A program made the translations under genes and the position numbers. The notes under the pieces were generated by a model. It ran no database searches. It was not told where the DNA came from and worked only from the letters and a program-made list of their open reading frames with translations. Positions 33,986 to 46,554 of a DNA stretch of 64,000 nucleotides are shown one piece after another (the stretch's first letter is position 1; each line of letters begins with the position of its first letter). Source of the stretch: Valencia hispanica. Its lineage: Eukaryota; Chordata; Actinopteri; Cyprinodontiformes; Valenciidae. The stretch lies in the NCBI GenBank assembly GCA_963556495.2, contig OY747712.1, forward strand, positions 29,589,235-29,653,234, written 5' to 3'.

Positions 33986-36285
33986 GGAAATTAGTGTTAG
34001 CAGATTTTTGATGGAGTCGCACAAAAAAGCTGTTCAGGCACCACCAGTAATACTTATACCATAATTTGAGAACCATAGATTTACATTATAAGGCTCAAAG
34101 CCCAGTGTGAAACAGTTGTGAGACAGATACTAATAAAATGTAACTTCAAAAAGTATATTTATATAATTTCTTTCTACTTTTTTTAGAGATTCTTGACAGT
34201 TTTTAATGCTTGAATTACCCTAAACTGCTTGAGTGCCAGTGGCTGTATTTTTGCAGAACATGCTCATTACATTCACAATGAAATATGACCTTTTCCTCTG
34301 GTAAATGTAACACAGACCACAGGGGAGAGTAGAGAAAACAGGATTGGACACGGTACACTAGTGAGAAAGTCAAGAGAGGAAAGTCAGAAGAAAGTGAGAA
34401 AGTATTATTTTTTTCTGACATGGGATTTATCACCAGTTAAAAGACACACTTGCTCAGAACATTTTTACTTTTGCTGCCCCAAGTGCATGCACATATTTCA
34501 CACGACAACACACACTGTTGCTCTCACAATCCTTCAACCTCTCTCCACATCCTGAGGGCAGAGGTCAAGTTTAGTCCTGTGTGGGGAAGTGGGCCTGTTT
34601 TGCCTCTTGCCTGGCACCCTGCCCACGTCAACAGTCCCTTTCTTTAAAAGCCGCTAATGCAGGGTCCGGTGCTGACAGTGCTCTGACAATGAGTTACTAT
34701 CTCCCAAGCATGGCCTCTGTCTGACTGTCGGTCCCTCTGAAAAACAGATCTGTGGTGAGAGCAAAGGTTAATCCGGCAGTGAGGCTCTGCTGGCGACTGT
34801 CTCTACAGCCATGTGTGACTGAGAATGGGCTGAGAGGAATTAACACCACTGCCTCAGGGAATGTTGACAGAGGTGTGGGTGTGTGGGTGTCTCTGTGTGT
34901 GCTCCACCGAATGTGTGCTCACATTTGTTGATGATAAGAAGTGAGGAAGGGGCAGATGATGATGTTTGAGGAGGAGGTTTTGTCTTCACAATCCATTATC
35001 TTCAGGGAGGAATCACACAGGATAAAGGTTGCCTCATGCCATTTAAAAGACGTAAGACAAATATCAGCAGACCGTATAAATATTGTGGCTCCACTATGTA
35101 TGCTGTCTTCCTTTTATCTACCATATCAAACGCTTTGTCAGCCTGTCTCATTCTATTTTTTTGGTTCTTTTTGTTATATCTTTTTAAATCTGCATCACTA
35201 TTTTTCATCCATCTTTCTTGTTTGCCCTGGAGAGAAATTGAAACCCATCTAAAATGTATTAAGAAAGCGATAGGAAACACAGTTGACTCTGTAAGAAGAG
35301 GCTTGTGGCTACCAGGAAAGGAAGCCTTTAAACAGGTCTTCTTTGCCATCCGTCAGTTTTTAGTCCAAAAGCTTTCTTTGTTCACTAGGCCCATGTTAAC
35401 ACATCAGCTCGCCCTACCTTTTAGTATCACGCTAACTGTTTAGAACTAATCACTTTATGATCCTACTAATTATCATAAAGAATATTTATTTATTATTTAT
35501 ACCTTAACTGGCCTCAGCCATGTTTCTTGAATGTTCCACTCTCCTTTTTTATCCTTCTTAATTTCAGACATGACAGTAGGGGTGGAATGATACCTCTAGT
35601 TAACTTGATAACAAAATGGTTGGTTAACGAGAATGAGAAAAAAGTCCTGTTCATTCTTAACACATCTGTCTTTGATTTAAATGGTGTAGGAGGGCACGAT
35701 ACTACAGAAAAATAACACTATGACACCACTTTATTATTGATCTGAACCTGTAACATAAAGAACTTTATCATAAGCCAGACTACCGGCTTTTTTTTGACAT
35801 GTCAAAGACGTTTGCCACTTTAATGCTGCAGCTCTCACACCCTATGTATATAACACGTGTATAAAACTTTAATTTTATACATGTGTTATATACATTCTAA
35901 TAACATTACTCAGTCTCATGATACGCTATGCAGATACTTAACTCATATTGGCATGCTGGATCCTTGAGGCTAAAAGTGAAGTTAATGGCATGCAAAAAGC
36001 ACTTTTTTCCAATACACCGGCATACACGGCAACAGTGTACAACTCCCTATGTTTTGTTTTCCCAGACAGATCAAATATGTTACATGTAAAATAATTTTCA
36101 TCACCTTTGATTGTTCTGTTGTTGTTTGTGAACTACAAATGATCAAATGCAGTCCAAATTCATTGAAACTGAAATTGCCAGATAATGAGTTTAGTGCTAT
36201 CGGGAAGCTCAATTACTGCTTTATGTAGAAGTTAGAACATAGAAAGTTACTCTGAGTGGATAGGATTTGGGGGAACTACTGCCCC
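33986..36285. other. Intron-like sequence, nothing recognised
   Basis: No exon or RNA gene is seen. The part 34560-34830 is GC-richer and unique-looking, but nothing specific was identified. It contains the inverted repeat at 35844-35895. Confidence 0.5.
35844..35895. repeat. 23-bp inverted repeat (22/23 match)
   Basis: Arms 35844-35866 (starting ATGTATATAACAC) and 35873-35895 are complementary apart from one pair, with a 6-nt loop. AT-rich hairpin or TE scar. Confidence 0.85.
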
Positions 36286-36289
36286 CTAC

Positions 36290-36750
36290 AGGTTTGGCAT
36301 GTCTATGAATGTGCTTAACAACATCAGCCATCCTGTCACTGTGGAGTATAAAAGAATCCGTATCTCACCCATGCCTCCTCCACAGAACCTCCGTCCCGTT
36401 CCTCTCGTTCCTCTGGAGAAGAGAAAGATCGCTCTGAAACAAAAGAGCTTATGTTGCTCTCCACCTTTCTCGCAGTCCATCTGTGCCACAAGTGATATGG
36501 GAGCATTTGTGGCATTGCAGAGCCTAAAACTCCGGTTATTTCTGTCCACACGCAAAAGCTTAAAACGGAGAAACTGCAAATCTTCACTTTGGCCGGAGTT
36601 TTTAAAAAGATTTGTTTTCGGTGCCATAAATCTGCGTTTTCGTGTTGATGACAGGCCAAATCGTACAAAAATATATTTGTTTTCTGAAATACCCGGCAAC
36701 GAGTGGACAAGGCATAAGCAGAAACTGAAGACAAATTTGTAAAAGAATAG
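36290..36750. mobile_element. Non-autonomous DNA transposon-like repeat
   Basis: Phrases such as 'ctgcgttttcgtgttgatga', 'aaaaagatttgttttcggtg' and 'gtccacacgcaaaagcttaa' recall a widespread fish MITE family whose subterminal sequence encodes 'gcgttttcgtgtggac' motifs. Long overlapping frames on both strands (147-155 codons) are a by-product of its composition. Clean ends were not found. Confidence 0.4.
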
Positions 36751-37318
36751 CATGGAATCAGTGCATGCTGGTCCTGGTGCATCTCACTCAGTCAATTATG
36801 TGTAGCATCTCCTAGAGTTATTTCATTATTAAATCCTTTCTCAATCATCAGCCTTTGTTTGCTCGTAACTGTTTGTTTTGCATGTTGCTACAGATTTTTG
36901 TATAGTGTAAAATGTAATGCTTGAACACACACCTGCCAAAATATCTTCACTGGGTTCTCTGTGTGAGACAGAGCTGACTGGATTGTGTGTATGTTTTCCT
37001 TCACCCAGTGGGTGTGCATTTCTTTATCTTTTTTGCCTGTCACGTTGACTGATGGCTAAAATTCTAAATGGGGCCTTTGTTTACCTCACCTGCACCACTG
37101 GCAGGCCTCAGTGGGTGCTGGGCTGTGTCAGGAAGAACTAATAACATTTTAACTGCTCTGTCAAGCTTCAGTCATATTGACACAAGCTCTGATGTTGGCA
37201 AACTATCCTGCAGAGAGGCTGTCACTGGACAGATGTAAATGAAAAGTGTGCCACAGTTACAAGTCAAACGTTAACTGGGAGACACTAAAATGTAGTTTAC
37301 AATCAGAAAGTACTGTGC
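36751..37318. other. Intron-like sequence, nothing recognised
   Basis: No recognised feature between the repeat and hAT copy B. Confidence 0.5.
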
Positions 37319-37326
37319 CTTGCATT

Positions 37327-37804
37327 TAGGCATGGGCCGGTTACCGGTTTCAAGGTATACCGCGGTATGAAAAAGTCAAGCTTTCAAAACCACAGAAATT
37401 TTCCGTCATACCGTCCCTGCGCTATGAGCATTTCTTTTGATGTGACGTGTCGTCAGGGAGAAAGTAAAGGTCCCTCATGCTGTGTGAAGCTGCAGCGTAT
37501 TAGCGTCTGACATTAGTGAAATGAGCTTGTTACCTTAACTACCATATCTTATATTTTTTCCACATCTTTATCCTTAAGTAGCTTTTTTAACTGAGGCAGA
37601 TATGGTAACTAGCATGCTAATGATGATTTATCTTAGCATGCTAGTTAGATACCATTAATGCCTCAGTAAAAAGTTTTTTCCCTTTAAAAAAAAATACAGA
37701 CATTAAAAATACACATTTTAGAGCTGTAATCATAATACCGTAAAACCGTGATATTTCTGCCCACGGTTATCATACCGTCAGAATCTCATGACGGCCCATG
37801 TCTA
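37327..37804. mobile_element. Non-autonomous hAT element, copy B (478 bp)
   Basis: The ends are TAGGCATGGGCCGGTTACC and, reversed, TAGACATGGGCCGTCATGA, flanked by a perfect 8-bp target duplication CTTGCATT (37319-37326 and 37805-37812). It is closely similar to copy A (7848-8638) at both ends and in the inner hairpin (37592-37665), but lacks about 303 bp that in copy A includes the BED exon. The deletion junction is a GCGTA shared by both breakpoints. It is therefore a secondary deletion derivative. Confidence 0.92.
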
Positions 37805-37812
37805 CTTGCATT

Positions 37813-38614
37813 CATAACCTTTAAACGTTTTCAGCTTTTGTCATGTTGCAACAGTTAACCTCTATGTATTCACTGTAATTATAGCTGCATGTCTTTCAAG
37901 TGTATGTCTTTACTGGCTTTGTACATCTACAGTACAAACCAATATTTTTCCCAATTCTGTTTTGTGAAATAGCCCAAGCTCAGTTGAAAAGGAGAACGTA
38001 TTTGACTACTTTTTACTTACTAGAGATTCTAAATTTAGTTAGTTAGTTAGCACTTTGACTGGGCGATTCTAATACATGTTCTTCAATCTAAACCATTCCA
38101 CTCTAGCTTTGAATGTATGTTTAGGGTTGTGGTTCTCCAGAGAAGTGAACCTACTCCCCTGTATGAAGTGTTTTGGGGCCTCTAACATGTGTTCATAAAT
38201 TTATTTAGCTCCATCCATTTTCACATCAATTCTGACCAAACTTCCCTGTCCTTGCTGGGTGAAAAAGGGATCCTGATGGCATAATGCTCCCATCACCAGG
38301 TGCTAATGATGTATTCAGGAATATGGAAAGTGTTGTTTTTTTCCCTCACATTAAATTTTGGACATAGGCCAATCTGTTGGTCTAATCTGACATGAATGTT
38401 TTTCATATTCTGTGTCTTCACCATTGTCCTCTAAACAAACCTCTGAGGCCTACAAAACCTGAATTTATACTGACATTAAATTAAACACCAATTCACTCTA
38501 TTTTCTGAGTAGGTGACTTCTGAAGGCAGTTCGTTTCATTGTATTTTATTTAGGGGTTATAGAGTATTTGGGACTAAAGATATATACACACCAATTGTCA
38601 GTGACTATAATCAG
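37813..38614. other. Intron-like sequence, nothing recognised
   Basis: No exon, RNA gene or recognised repeat. Confidence 0.5.
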
Positions 38615-38860
38615 TCAAAAGAGTAGTTGTCTTGCAGTCCAAAAGTTGTGGGTTTGATACCAGTTTTCTCCTCCAACGTGTCAATGTGCCCCTGAGCAAG
38701 GCACTTTAGTCCAAGTTGCCTACCAACCTAAATATCAGTGTATGAATGTGTGCACTTTAGTAGGTGCGCTGGGTAAATGTTGCACTAGTGTAAAGCGGTT
38801 TGAGTGGTAAGCATGCAGAGAAAATTGCTGTATAAATTCAGTTCATTTACACCATACTTG
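38615..38860 (+). mobile_element. tRNA-derived SINE with LINE-like tail
   Basis: A degenerate RNA polymerase III B box (GTGGGTTTGATACC, about 38649) is followed by 'gtgcccctgagcaaggcact', 'tgtgtgcactttagtaggtg', 'gtaaagcggtttgagtgg' and a 3' end 'ttgctgtataaattcagttc'. This layout (tRNA-like head, body, 3' end of the 'gcgctatataaa' LINE type) is a familiar fish SINE. The A box is poorly preserved, and no target duplication was confirmed. Confidence 0.65.
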
Positions 38861-40290
38861 TATGAAATTTAATTTACAAAAAAAAAAATATATATATATA
38901 TTTTCTTTCAACCTCAGAAATATACACTACTTTGTGTTGGTCTATCACATAAACTCACACAATCCTAAGAAAATGCATAAACGTTTGTGACTGAAGTGAC
39001 AGGATATAGAAAACCTTGACACAAAAGAGTGTGGGTACTTTTGCAAGACACTGCACGCTCTTGTTATAGTGTAGTAATCTGCACTTACAGTATGTGCCTA
39101 GCTCTGGAGTTGCCAATATTTGTTTGCTCATGTGTAAATGTGTTAAGTCGTAGGTTTTCCCTTTATGGGGCATGCATATGAATTGCAGGGTTAGTGGAAC
39201 ATTGACATCTAGCAGTAAGCTTCCCTACAGGAGTGTTTGATTTATGAGACTTGTGTGAGCACTTATTCCATCTTCCTGCATAATGTCCCCATTAGAAACA
39301 GCATCACTGTGGCTCTGCTCATCATATAGTCCCAGGGACCAGTACACTTATGAAGAAAATTTAGGAGGACAGACCCAAAGTTTAGACAAAAAATAACCAA
39401 GGAATATAGGAGAAAAAATGCTGCACCTTTGCTTTTAGTGATCGTAAGTCTTTACAAAGTTTATGACCAATAAAACCTGTGTTCAAAGAAAAGGAGTAAA
39501 AGAAATAAAGGGAACATAGTAGGAAAGCACAGATAATAAAAAACAAACAAAAAAATGTTCTATATTTTCAGCTTTATCCCCAGTAACTGCAGCTTCTACA
39601 GCTCTAGCCATCTACCCATCTATCAAATATAGCAAGTTGCAGTATTCATTTCTCCAGCGTCTCACAGTTTTCTTGCTATTGTTTGTCTGCCCCTGTTCTT
39701 TACCTGTATTTGTTTTGGTCTGTCAGCCTCATTATGTGGAGGGAGCTGCCAGGGGACACAGAGTCTAAAAACACCCTTGGGAAAGGGGGAAACCAGAAGA
39801 ATCGTGTGTAAAAACTCTCTGGTACTCTTTACAGCACCTATCTACATTAATAACTTGAAAGGTCAGATAACATACACTTCATAAAATTCCATTCATATTT
39901 GCTCAGCACACATTTAAGGTTCGGCGAAAGCATTTTCTAAATTGGGTAATGGCAAACATTGAGAAAATTGTCTTTTAGAATACTTTAGAGTAAAACTTTT
40001 TTCTACCCTCAAGCATCATACTACATCCTAAATTACTCTTAGCGCTAAGTAACCTTGTAGTTTTTTTCTTTTTAATGTGCTTGATCACAATGACAAATGA
40101 AAATGGATATTTGACATGTTTTTATATTTGGAGAATAATATTTTTCAAACAGTTAATTGAATAAAATGCAACAAAAATGTATTAAATATTTCCACTAGTA
40201 TTTTGTCAAAGTTTGTATTTATAAAGTGATATAGTATGTAATTTTAGTTATTTATATTTTACATTTTTCTGACATTATTTATTGACTTAA
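38861..40290. other. Intron-like sequence, nothing recognised
   Basis: Contains an A-rich run followed by (TA)n at 38877-38902; otherwise no recognised feature. Confidence 0.5.
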
Positions 40291-40654
40291 GCTGGGATCA
40301 CACTGTGTGATTTACCTTTACCTTTTTTTTCATTGTGATAAGAAACGTGATGAAAAATGGTGCATGTGATTTGTGGCTCTGTGGCTGTGATGTTTGACGT
40401 TCTCCCCAACAGGTTATTTATTGCTCGTACAACCAAAACCAGGCTCGGTGGTCTTCAGGCAGTGTCAGAAATTCTGCTACCTCGGTCTGCCTTTGACCCA
40501 TGAAAATGTACCCTGGGAGTCATCGTGAGACGTCATGCAGTTTGACCCACTGAAATCTTGGGCTGTTCAGTGTGACACACCTATAGAGCCTTCACAGTGT
40601 GGCATGAAGTAGACCTTTGAGACGACCGAAAAACACACAGTGTGAATCGGCCTT
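40291..40654. mobile_element. MITE with 'cacactgtgtga' ends (364 bp)
   Basis: The left end GCTGGGATCACACTGTGTGA and the reversed right end GGCCGATTCACACTGTGTG are inverted repeats with a perfect TCACACTGTGTG core. This type of end occurs in short fish hAT-like elements. The interior has no coding capacity. The target duplication is not clear, so the superfamily is uncertain. Confidence 0.65.
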
Positions 40655-41774
40655 CTGTCATGGGAAAACTCCCTTTTGAAGAGGGTAATGTTTGCTATTG
40701 ACTAAGAAACTTAAGCCAGTTTGCGGAGAATGATTCATGATCTACTCATTTGTATGGATGTAGGTATAACAATGGACCTTCACACTTTCTAACCCAGTGA
40801 AACAAGACTGGACATATAATTTATTAGGTTGGAGCAGCATATACACTTGTGTGAAGTACTTCTGTATTTACATTTGCACTTTTACATTAGACTTTGTCTG
40901 TTTCTGAATGTGCAAAGTGAGCAGTATGCAAGTGTTTTAGTCCGCTTCTTTGTACGTGTGAAAAAAGAGAACAGCTTTTAAATGGGTTTCTTGGCACTGC
41001 ATTTTTTACAAGGCGCTTCAATTCTTAAGCTGCAACTGTTGTAGAAAGCGTCACACTTTGACTCTTGAAGCACAGCTCACATCTTAACTGCAAATAGCTT
41101 CATCTGGCCGATGCAGAGTAAAGAGTTGTCTGGAAGCTCTTTTCTTTCTTCTGGAAGGAAGAACTTCAACTGAGAGCATAACCACAGGCTGCCTTACTGC
41201 ATCACTCACTCTTTGATCCTCTCATGTTGTCTCCATTACAGTAGCAATCAGCAGACAGCTTGAGGGATCCAAAATGACAGGATTTAAGATGAGAAAAAAT
41301 ATTTGAGGTGTTAATGGATGTTGTGATAAAAGATGACAGCTAGTAACGACACAGCGGGAGCTCAAAAAGCCATCATGGCTGATGTTTGCATTCACCAATT
41401 GTGCAACTGGACAGCTTTGACATTTCAGCTCTGTTGTGGGCCAAAGCTCAAGCACCAAGGCATCCTGGAAGCCAGATGATATGAGTTCAGATTTAGCCCT
41501 TGCAAGCTTTTGTGTGTGTGCAACACATGAGTAACATTGCACACAGTCTCCCTGTTGCAAAACAGACTGAATCTTGTGTGTAGGAAATGACATTTGCCCT
41601 TCCAGATGAGATAAGTGTTTTACTGAGTTATGGCTTATAGCTTCGAGAGTCATATTACAATAAATTAATTTGAAAAAGAAGGACTTAATGGGACAGCTCT
41701 GAATTTTTGAAATAAGATTCTGGTGAAACTTTATAGGCAGTAAATTTCTTACCTGCAGTAGATGATTATTTTAG
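40655..41774. other. Intron-like sequence, nothing recognised
   Basis: No exon or RNA gene. A 143-codon minus frame at 41222-41653 shows no domain and no splice context. Confidence 0.5.
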
Positions 41775-41885
41775 TATGTTCTTCCCCTTGATGCTGCCTA
41801 TCCTGGCCAGGTCTCCCTTAGAAAATATTTTTTTTAATTCTCAGTGGGATATTACCTGGTTAAATAAAGCTCAATAAAGCAAATG
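41775..41885 (+). repeat. LINE 3' tail ('ggttaaataaag' type)
   Basis: The order 'gatgctgcctatcctggcca', 'ggtctcccttagaaaat', 'ttctcagtgggatattacc' and 'tggttaaataaagctcaata' is a familiar 3' end of fish CR1/L2-like LINEs and related SINEs, ending in a short ATAAAGC-type tail. Only the last ~110 bp are present. Confidence 0.65.
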
Positions 41886-42432
41886 TGTAAATCTAGAATA
41901 TTTAACTCCAGAAGCTGAAACTAATGTCTAGCTGGGGAGAGGGTAAGATCAAAGGGGAATTTTACATTCTCAAAAGAACTCAGATTCTAAAACATCATAG
42001 CTGTTTGTGCCAGAGCTATTTTCTGAAGGCTGTTGTTACATCTGCAGTGGACATTTATTTTCACTAAACACAATGAGTGTTTACACTGGAAACGGAGGTA
42101 GGAGGCGGTGTGCTACTAAGGATCTTTCTATAGAATACACATTTTGAGAACAAGATATGTAAATTATTTCCAGTTAGAGTAACTACAAAAAGATAAGTAA
42201 AGAAGTGCAAAAAATAATAAATAGCATCACTCTAAAAATGTTATGTTATTAGTTTTACAGATACTTTACTTTTATGTCTAATGGTTAGTCTGACAGAAGA
42301 TGGTTTAAATGTTTCATTACCAGCACATTTTTCACACAGGAAGAACACTCATGACGCAATGCCTTCTACCTCAATTTCCAATGTTAATAATAGTCTTCTA
42401 TCTTAATAACTGACCAATGCATATGTCAAAAT

Positions 42433-42711
42433 TAGGGGTGTAAACGTACATGTGTTTGTATCAGCTCCTCTCATTCTGGTACATACAGATGCTGAAACAA
42501 TGTTATGATGTTTTATCCATCCATCCATCCATCCATCCATCCATCCATCCATCCGGTCTCCATACCCGGGTATCCTAAAGTCCTGTCAGTTCTATAGTGA
42601 CCACGTTTTGTATGTATTTCTTGATGATAGCAATCCAAAAATGTACCAAACTGTGTTTTTAGAGCTGAAGTCTGTACTGAACTGTGATTTTTGTATATTG
42701 TTACACACCTA
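42433..42711. mobile_element. hAT-type MITE with internal CCAT array
   Basis: The left end TAGGGGTGTAAACGTACATG and reversed right end TAGGTGTGTAACAATATACA are imperfect inverted repeats of the fish hAT 'tagGGGTGTAAC' type. Flanking 8-mers GTCAAAAT and GTAAGAAA match at only 5 of 8 positions, as in an old duplication. A (CCAT)n array occupies 42514-42553. A related end lies at 10632. Confidence 0.6.
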
Positions 42712-44654
42712 GTAAGAAAAGTGTAAAGGTTAATGATGTAGCATTGACATCGCTCACTATGGTGTTTTTTTATTAAATTGAAATTGTTTTAATTCACCGA
42801 GGCCTACTTTGACCTTAGCCCTTCTCTAAACCATCTCTTTTACAATTTAAAAACTCCTGTAATTACGGGATATTGGAGGTGAACATGAAAAATGGCAGCA
42901 TCAGAAGAAGGAAAACAAATCCATCAACAAAAATATCCTTTTGGAGCTGACAGAATACACATTTTTTTCTTCATTTTCTCTTACTCTACAGTCATCCTTA
43001 ACTGGGAAGAAAAGTAGTGAAAGGGCATTTACTGTTTACTAGTATGGGATGAGAGATTTCCAAAAAAGGTTTCCCACTTGTACTCCCTAAAACAAAACGT
43101 ACCTGTCTTTGCCTCCCTCTTTCTCTTCATCCCTATTTTTATAGGTTCCTTTCAAAGAATATCATCACACTCTGTTCGACTCATCCTGTAAGGTTAAGAT
43201 CCTCTGCTGAAAGTTTTTCTTTTAGCCTCCGGACTGTTTTCTATCTCGTATTCCCTGACAGGCTCAAGCAAGACCCTGGAGGAAAAACAAAAACCCATTG
43301 CCCTAAATATATCGACTTCCACAGGCATGTGAGCATAAACAGCAAGAAAGTAGATTGCTTTTAATGAAAAGCATTGTGTTTGCTTGGAGGCATTGGAGAA
43401 GGTGCTGGTTTTATCTCGATAAATAGCAAAGAAAAGAGGAAAGACTGAGAGGTGCTATCAACCTGGAGTTGTTTGTGGTGACCATTGCCAGTGGTTTTGC
43501 TGTTTTCTGGACAGTGAGTGTGTATGTGTTTGCCTGTGTGTGCATGTGTTCATGTCGGAACTGTGTATATAGTAGAGATGGACTAACAAGATCCCCAAAG
43601 AGAGCCTCACTAGCTGTTAAGATGGTGCAATCTCACTGTGCAGCTTCTTTCATTCATGCTGACTTAACCAGCATATTCCCTGTTGAGGAGGCTACACAAC
43701 TTGGGAATAACAAAATAATGCATCGATTACCTAGATTTCACTACGTTGGTCACAGGGAGAACATTGCCAAATTGAAAATGTTAACACTTTTCCAATCGCA
43801 CGGCAGAACACACATGCATAGACACGCGCACACACACTTAGTCAGAAAACAATCAGTGATCCATCCCGGTGGCATTCTCTTCTGACAGTGTACTGTAACT
43901 GCCTCTTACCGCTGAGATAACCCTCTTGGGGAGAAACAGAAGTATGCCATGTGATTGAGTTACTCACACCTCCATATGACTGTTAAATTGTCTTATATCT
44001 GCAGTCGATTCAGGCTCAGTGGTTTACCCAAGCCCCATGGGCCCAGGTGATAATTTGAGTTTTATTGAAATTCTGCTCCAATGGGTTCAAGGTGGCTGAA
44101 GGTCGTTCTTTTACCGTCACAAATGAGATGGAGAGGAAGCACGCTGATAAGGCCTCAAGGTTCTAGCTCTCTCTAACTCTTTACTTTGCACTCCTGTCTG
44201 TTTTCCTTGGTGCCAAAGTGGGTGATTATTCAGAAGGCACAAGTCAATTTTGTGGTGCATCCAAACATGGTTAACAACACCATTTAATGGGCTTGGATAT
44301 AGCTACCCGGTTTCTGCCTCTCTCCCTTGAATACTGTCTTAGTTATTATTTCCTTGCTTGTACACTGCCCTGTTCCTGGTGAGAAACTTTAATAAACCCA
44401 GAGGAAGAAGAATTAAGCTACTCTTTTGGGGATTAAAGTGCAGACTTTATGATTTTCTGTTCAAGGCCAGTGAAGTTGTCAGTTTTCTTTCTTGTGCAAT
44501 GCTATCTGATGTTTTAGGTCAGACTTGGACAGGGTACCAGTAGTGATGATGTTTGCAGAGGTAAAGCTGTTCTGTCTTTGGTGTTCTAAACACAAATATA
44601 ATCACTAGTAAGTGGTTGGATACCTTTCTGTTAATTGTCTGTGTCCTTATGTCT
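42712..44654. other. Intron-like sequence, nothing recognised
   Basis: No exon or RNA gene. A 138-codon frame at 43469-43885 starts with a hydrophobic Cys/Val run, but it lies in GT-repeat sequence and resembles no family I know. Confidence 0.5.
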
Positions 44655-44929
44655 GCACCATAGACCGTGTATAAAGATGGACAAAGCCTCCATAACGTTA
44701 CACGTAGGTTTCTGAAGAGTTGAGTTGAAGCCAACTGGGCGGGTTCCCATCACCGCCATCCTTGTGGTGTCACGCATCTCGTCACACCCGGAAAATATAA
44801 AAAAAATTGGCCAAAGAGGTGAAGCTGAGAGTGGGGCTGTGAGGGTGGGGGCGGATGATTGACACTCTGAGCTGATGTAGCTAACTGCTAACTGAGCTAA
44901 CCCGGAGCAAACAATTATATTTAATTCAA

Positions 44930-45140
44930 AAATAATTTATTGATCATAGAGGGAAATTAAGTGTTGGTACAGCTCATATAATTAATTATTTAAAGAGTTG
45001 TTCTAGATGATGATGGCTGTGGACAGGAAGGCTTTCCTGTAGCGGTCTGTATTGTAGCGAAACTGAAGAACACTCCTACTGAAGACGCTCTGTTGTTGTA
45101 TGACAGTCTCATAAAGAGGATACTCAGGGTTGTCAATATT
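44930..45140 (-). repeat. LINE 3' fragment, antisense
   Basis: The sequence 'aataatttattgatcataga', 'gggaaattaagtgttggta', 'gatgatggctgtggacagga', 'aggctttcctgtagcggtct' and 'ctgaagacgctctgttgttg' is a common fish LINE 3' region, read here on the opposite strand because the tail-like TTTATTGATC lies at the left. No coding part is seen. Confidence 0.55.
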
Positions 45141-45849
45141 TTTTTTTCCGAATTTTTTAAACCGAAGTTAAGCGGGCGCTTTCAGCCAAAAGATTGCGGT
45201 TGAGTGACTCTGATACTCCTCTGCCTTCTAGACAGATTCAGTAATTTTGTCATATCAAATCATGAAGCCTTGTTGGTTCATAACTTTCACTTAAACTATG
45301 TGAATTTTATTTAAAACAAATGTAATGATCAATATGTAAAGAAGAAGTGTGATAATTTCAACCCATTTTAGACCAAGCAGCGTTATTTTAAATGCACAGC
45401 AGAACTATAATTTCACTTACTGGAAAAGAAAAGACTACTTGGACCGTCTCTTAGTGCAATCACTACTACAGCAATCCATCTTTGTCCAACAAGTGCACGA
45501 TTAACATCCGAACACGAATAAACATTGCAGAATCAACTGATGGTCAAGTTCAGAGAAACAAAATAGCCTAGACTGCTAACATGACTCTGAGGCTGCGGCC
45601 TTCCCTGGAGCAAGCAGGGGGGAGCAACCTGCTAGCCACCAGTGCTAGCGCTGACAGCTCATATGAGACCTGTCAATCAAAAGGACACGACCCTTATTAT
45701 TCATAATTTCAAGCTTAAATTACATCTAAACGGATGAGTTATAAAAAAAATTCACCCCTCCTCAGAGTTGTCATGACGGTAAACTTGACCTATTAAACCT
45801 AAAAGGGTTTTTTGAACCAAGTTGTAAAGATTTTTTTTTATCCCACGGT

Positions 45850-46347
45850 TTTTTCCCCCCATTATTTATCACCTGTGTTCCTACCTAAATCCAGTCCTGG
45901 GCTTTGCTCTCCCTCTGCCAACCCTGGGAGGGCCCAGCACTGGGCCTCCTTCATCCTTCATGCTTGAGGAGTGAGCAGGCCCTTCTTTTCTTCCGATGAG
46001 GCGGGGTTTCCCCAGCTGGACGTAGCAAGTGGAAGGATCACGTTATTCCAGCCAGATCCTCCCCAACACCTCAGGTGCCCCGGCCAGCCAGGACGAGGCA
46101 GTTTATAGCCCAGGACTGGTGCATGTTTTTGTGAGAGTAGCTCACGTTAGCTACTCAATGGAACACGGGGAGAACATGCAAACTCCACACAGAAACACAG
46201 AAAGCCACACCCAGGGTGTGGCTGCCGTTGATGCGGAAGAACAAACACACCTTCAGCACCCACAGCGGTAATTGAACCCAGGACCTTCTAGCTGTGAGGC
46301 GAGCTGCGCTACCAGCTACGCTACCAGCTGCACCACCGTGCTCCCGA
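45850..46347. repeat. RTE/Expander-type LINE tail
   Basis: It contains 'gatgaggcggggtttcccca', 'ctccccaacacctcaggtgc', 'cacggggagaacatgcaaac', 'tccacacagaaacacagaaa' and 'ttgaacccaggaccttctag' followed by CTGTGAGGCG and CACCACCGTGCTC. This is the same dispersed repeat seen at 1-121, 46780 and 57200, with a different part preserved. It lies directly before the SINE target duplication. Confidence 0.7.
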
Positions 46348-46359
46348 GAAGGTGGCATT

Positions 46360-46554
46360 ATTTTTTTATTTACGTTTTGGTGGCCACAGTGGCCTTTATT
46401 GGAAAGTAGACAGCATATAGAAAGGGGATGAGAAGTGGGGAAGCGACATTGGCAAATGTCCGTGGGGTGGAAGCGAACCCCCGGACAGCTGCATTGAGAA
46501 CTGAGGCCTCTGAACATGGGGCGACTGCCTTAACCACTACTCAACGCGACGCCC
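46360..46554 (-). mobile_element. tRNA-derived SINE with 12-bp target duplication
   Basis: Perfect 12-bp duplications GAAGGTGGCATT flank it (46348-46359 and 46555-46566). On the minus strand it starts GGGCGTCGCGTTGAG, has an A-box-like TAGTGGTTAAGG and a B-box-like GGGGGTTCGCTTCC at the expected spacing for a tRNA with a long variable arm. It continues 'ttccaataaaggccactgtg' before an A-rich 3' end. It would have been transcribed by RNA polymerase III and moved by a partner LINE. Confidence 0.85.

Noticed and set aside
36286..36782. Overlapping 147-155-codon frames on both strands
   Set aside because: Overlap on both strands over a repeat-like sequence, with no domain; explained by composition of a non-autonomous transposon-like repeat.
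38649..38662. Candidate true tRNA gene because of a B-box-like GTGGGTTTGATACC
   Set aside because: No cloverleaf and no intact A box; the downstream body and tail are those of a SINE.
41222..41653. 143-codon minus-strand frame
   Set aside because: No recognisable motif or splice context; not counted as a gene.
43469..43885. 138-codon frame with a hydrophobic start that could look like a signal peptide exon for the Eph gene
   Set aside because: The Val/Cys-rich start comes from a TG-rich repeat and there is no donor site giving an Eph-like exon 1 end (Met-Glu plus one base).
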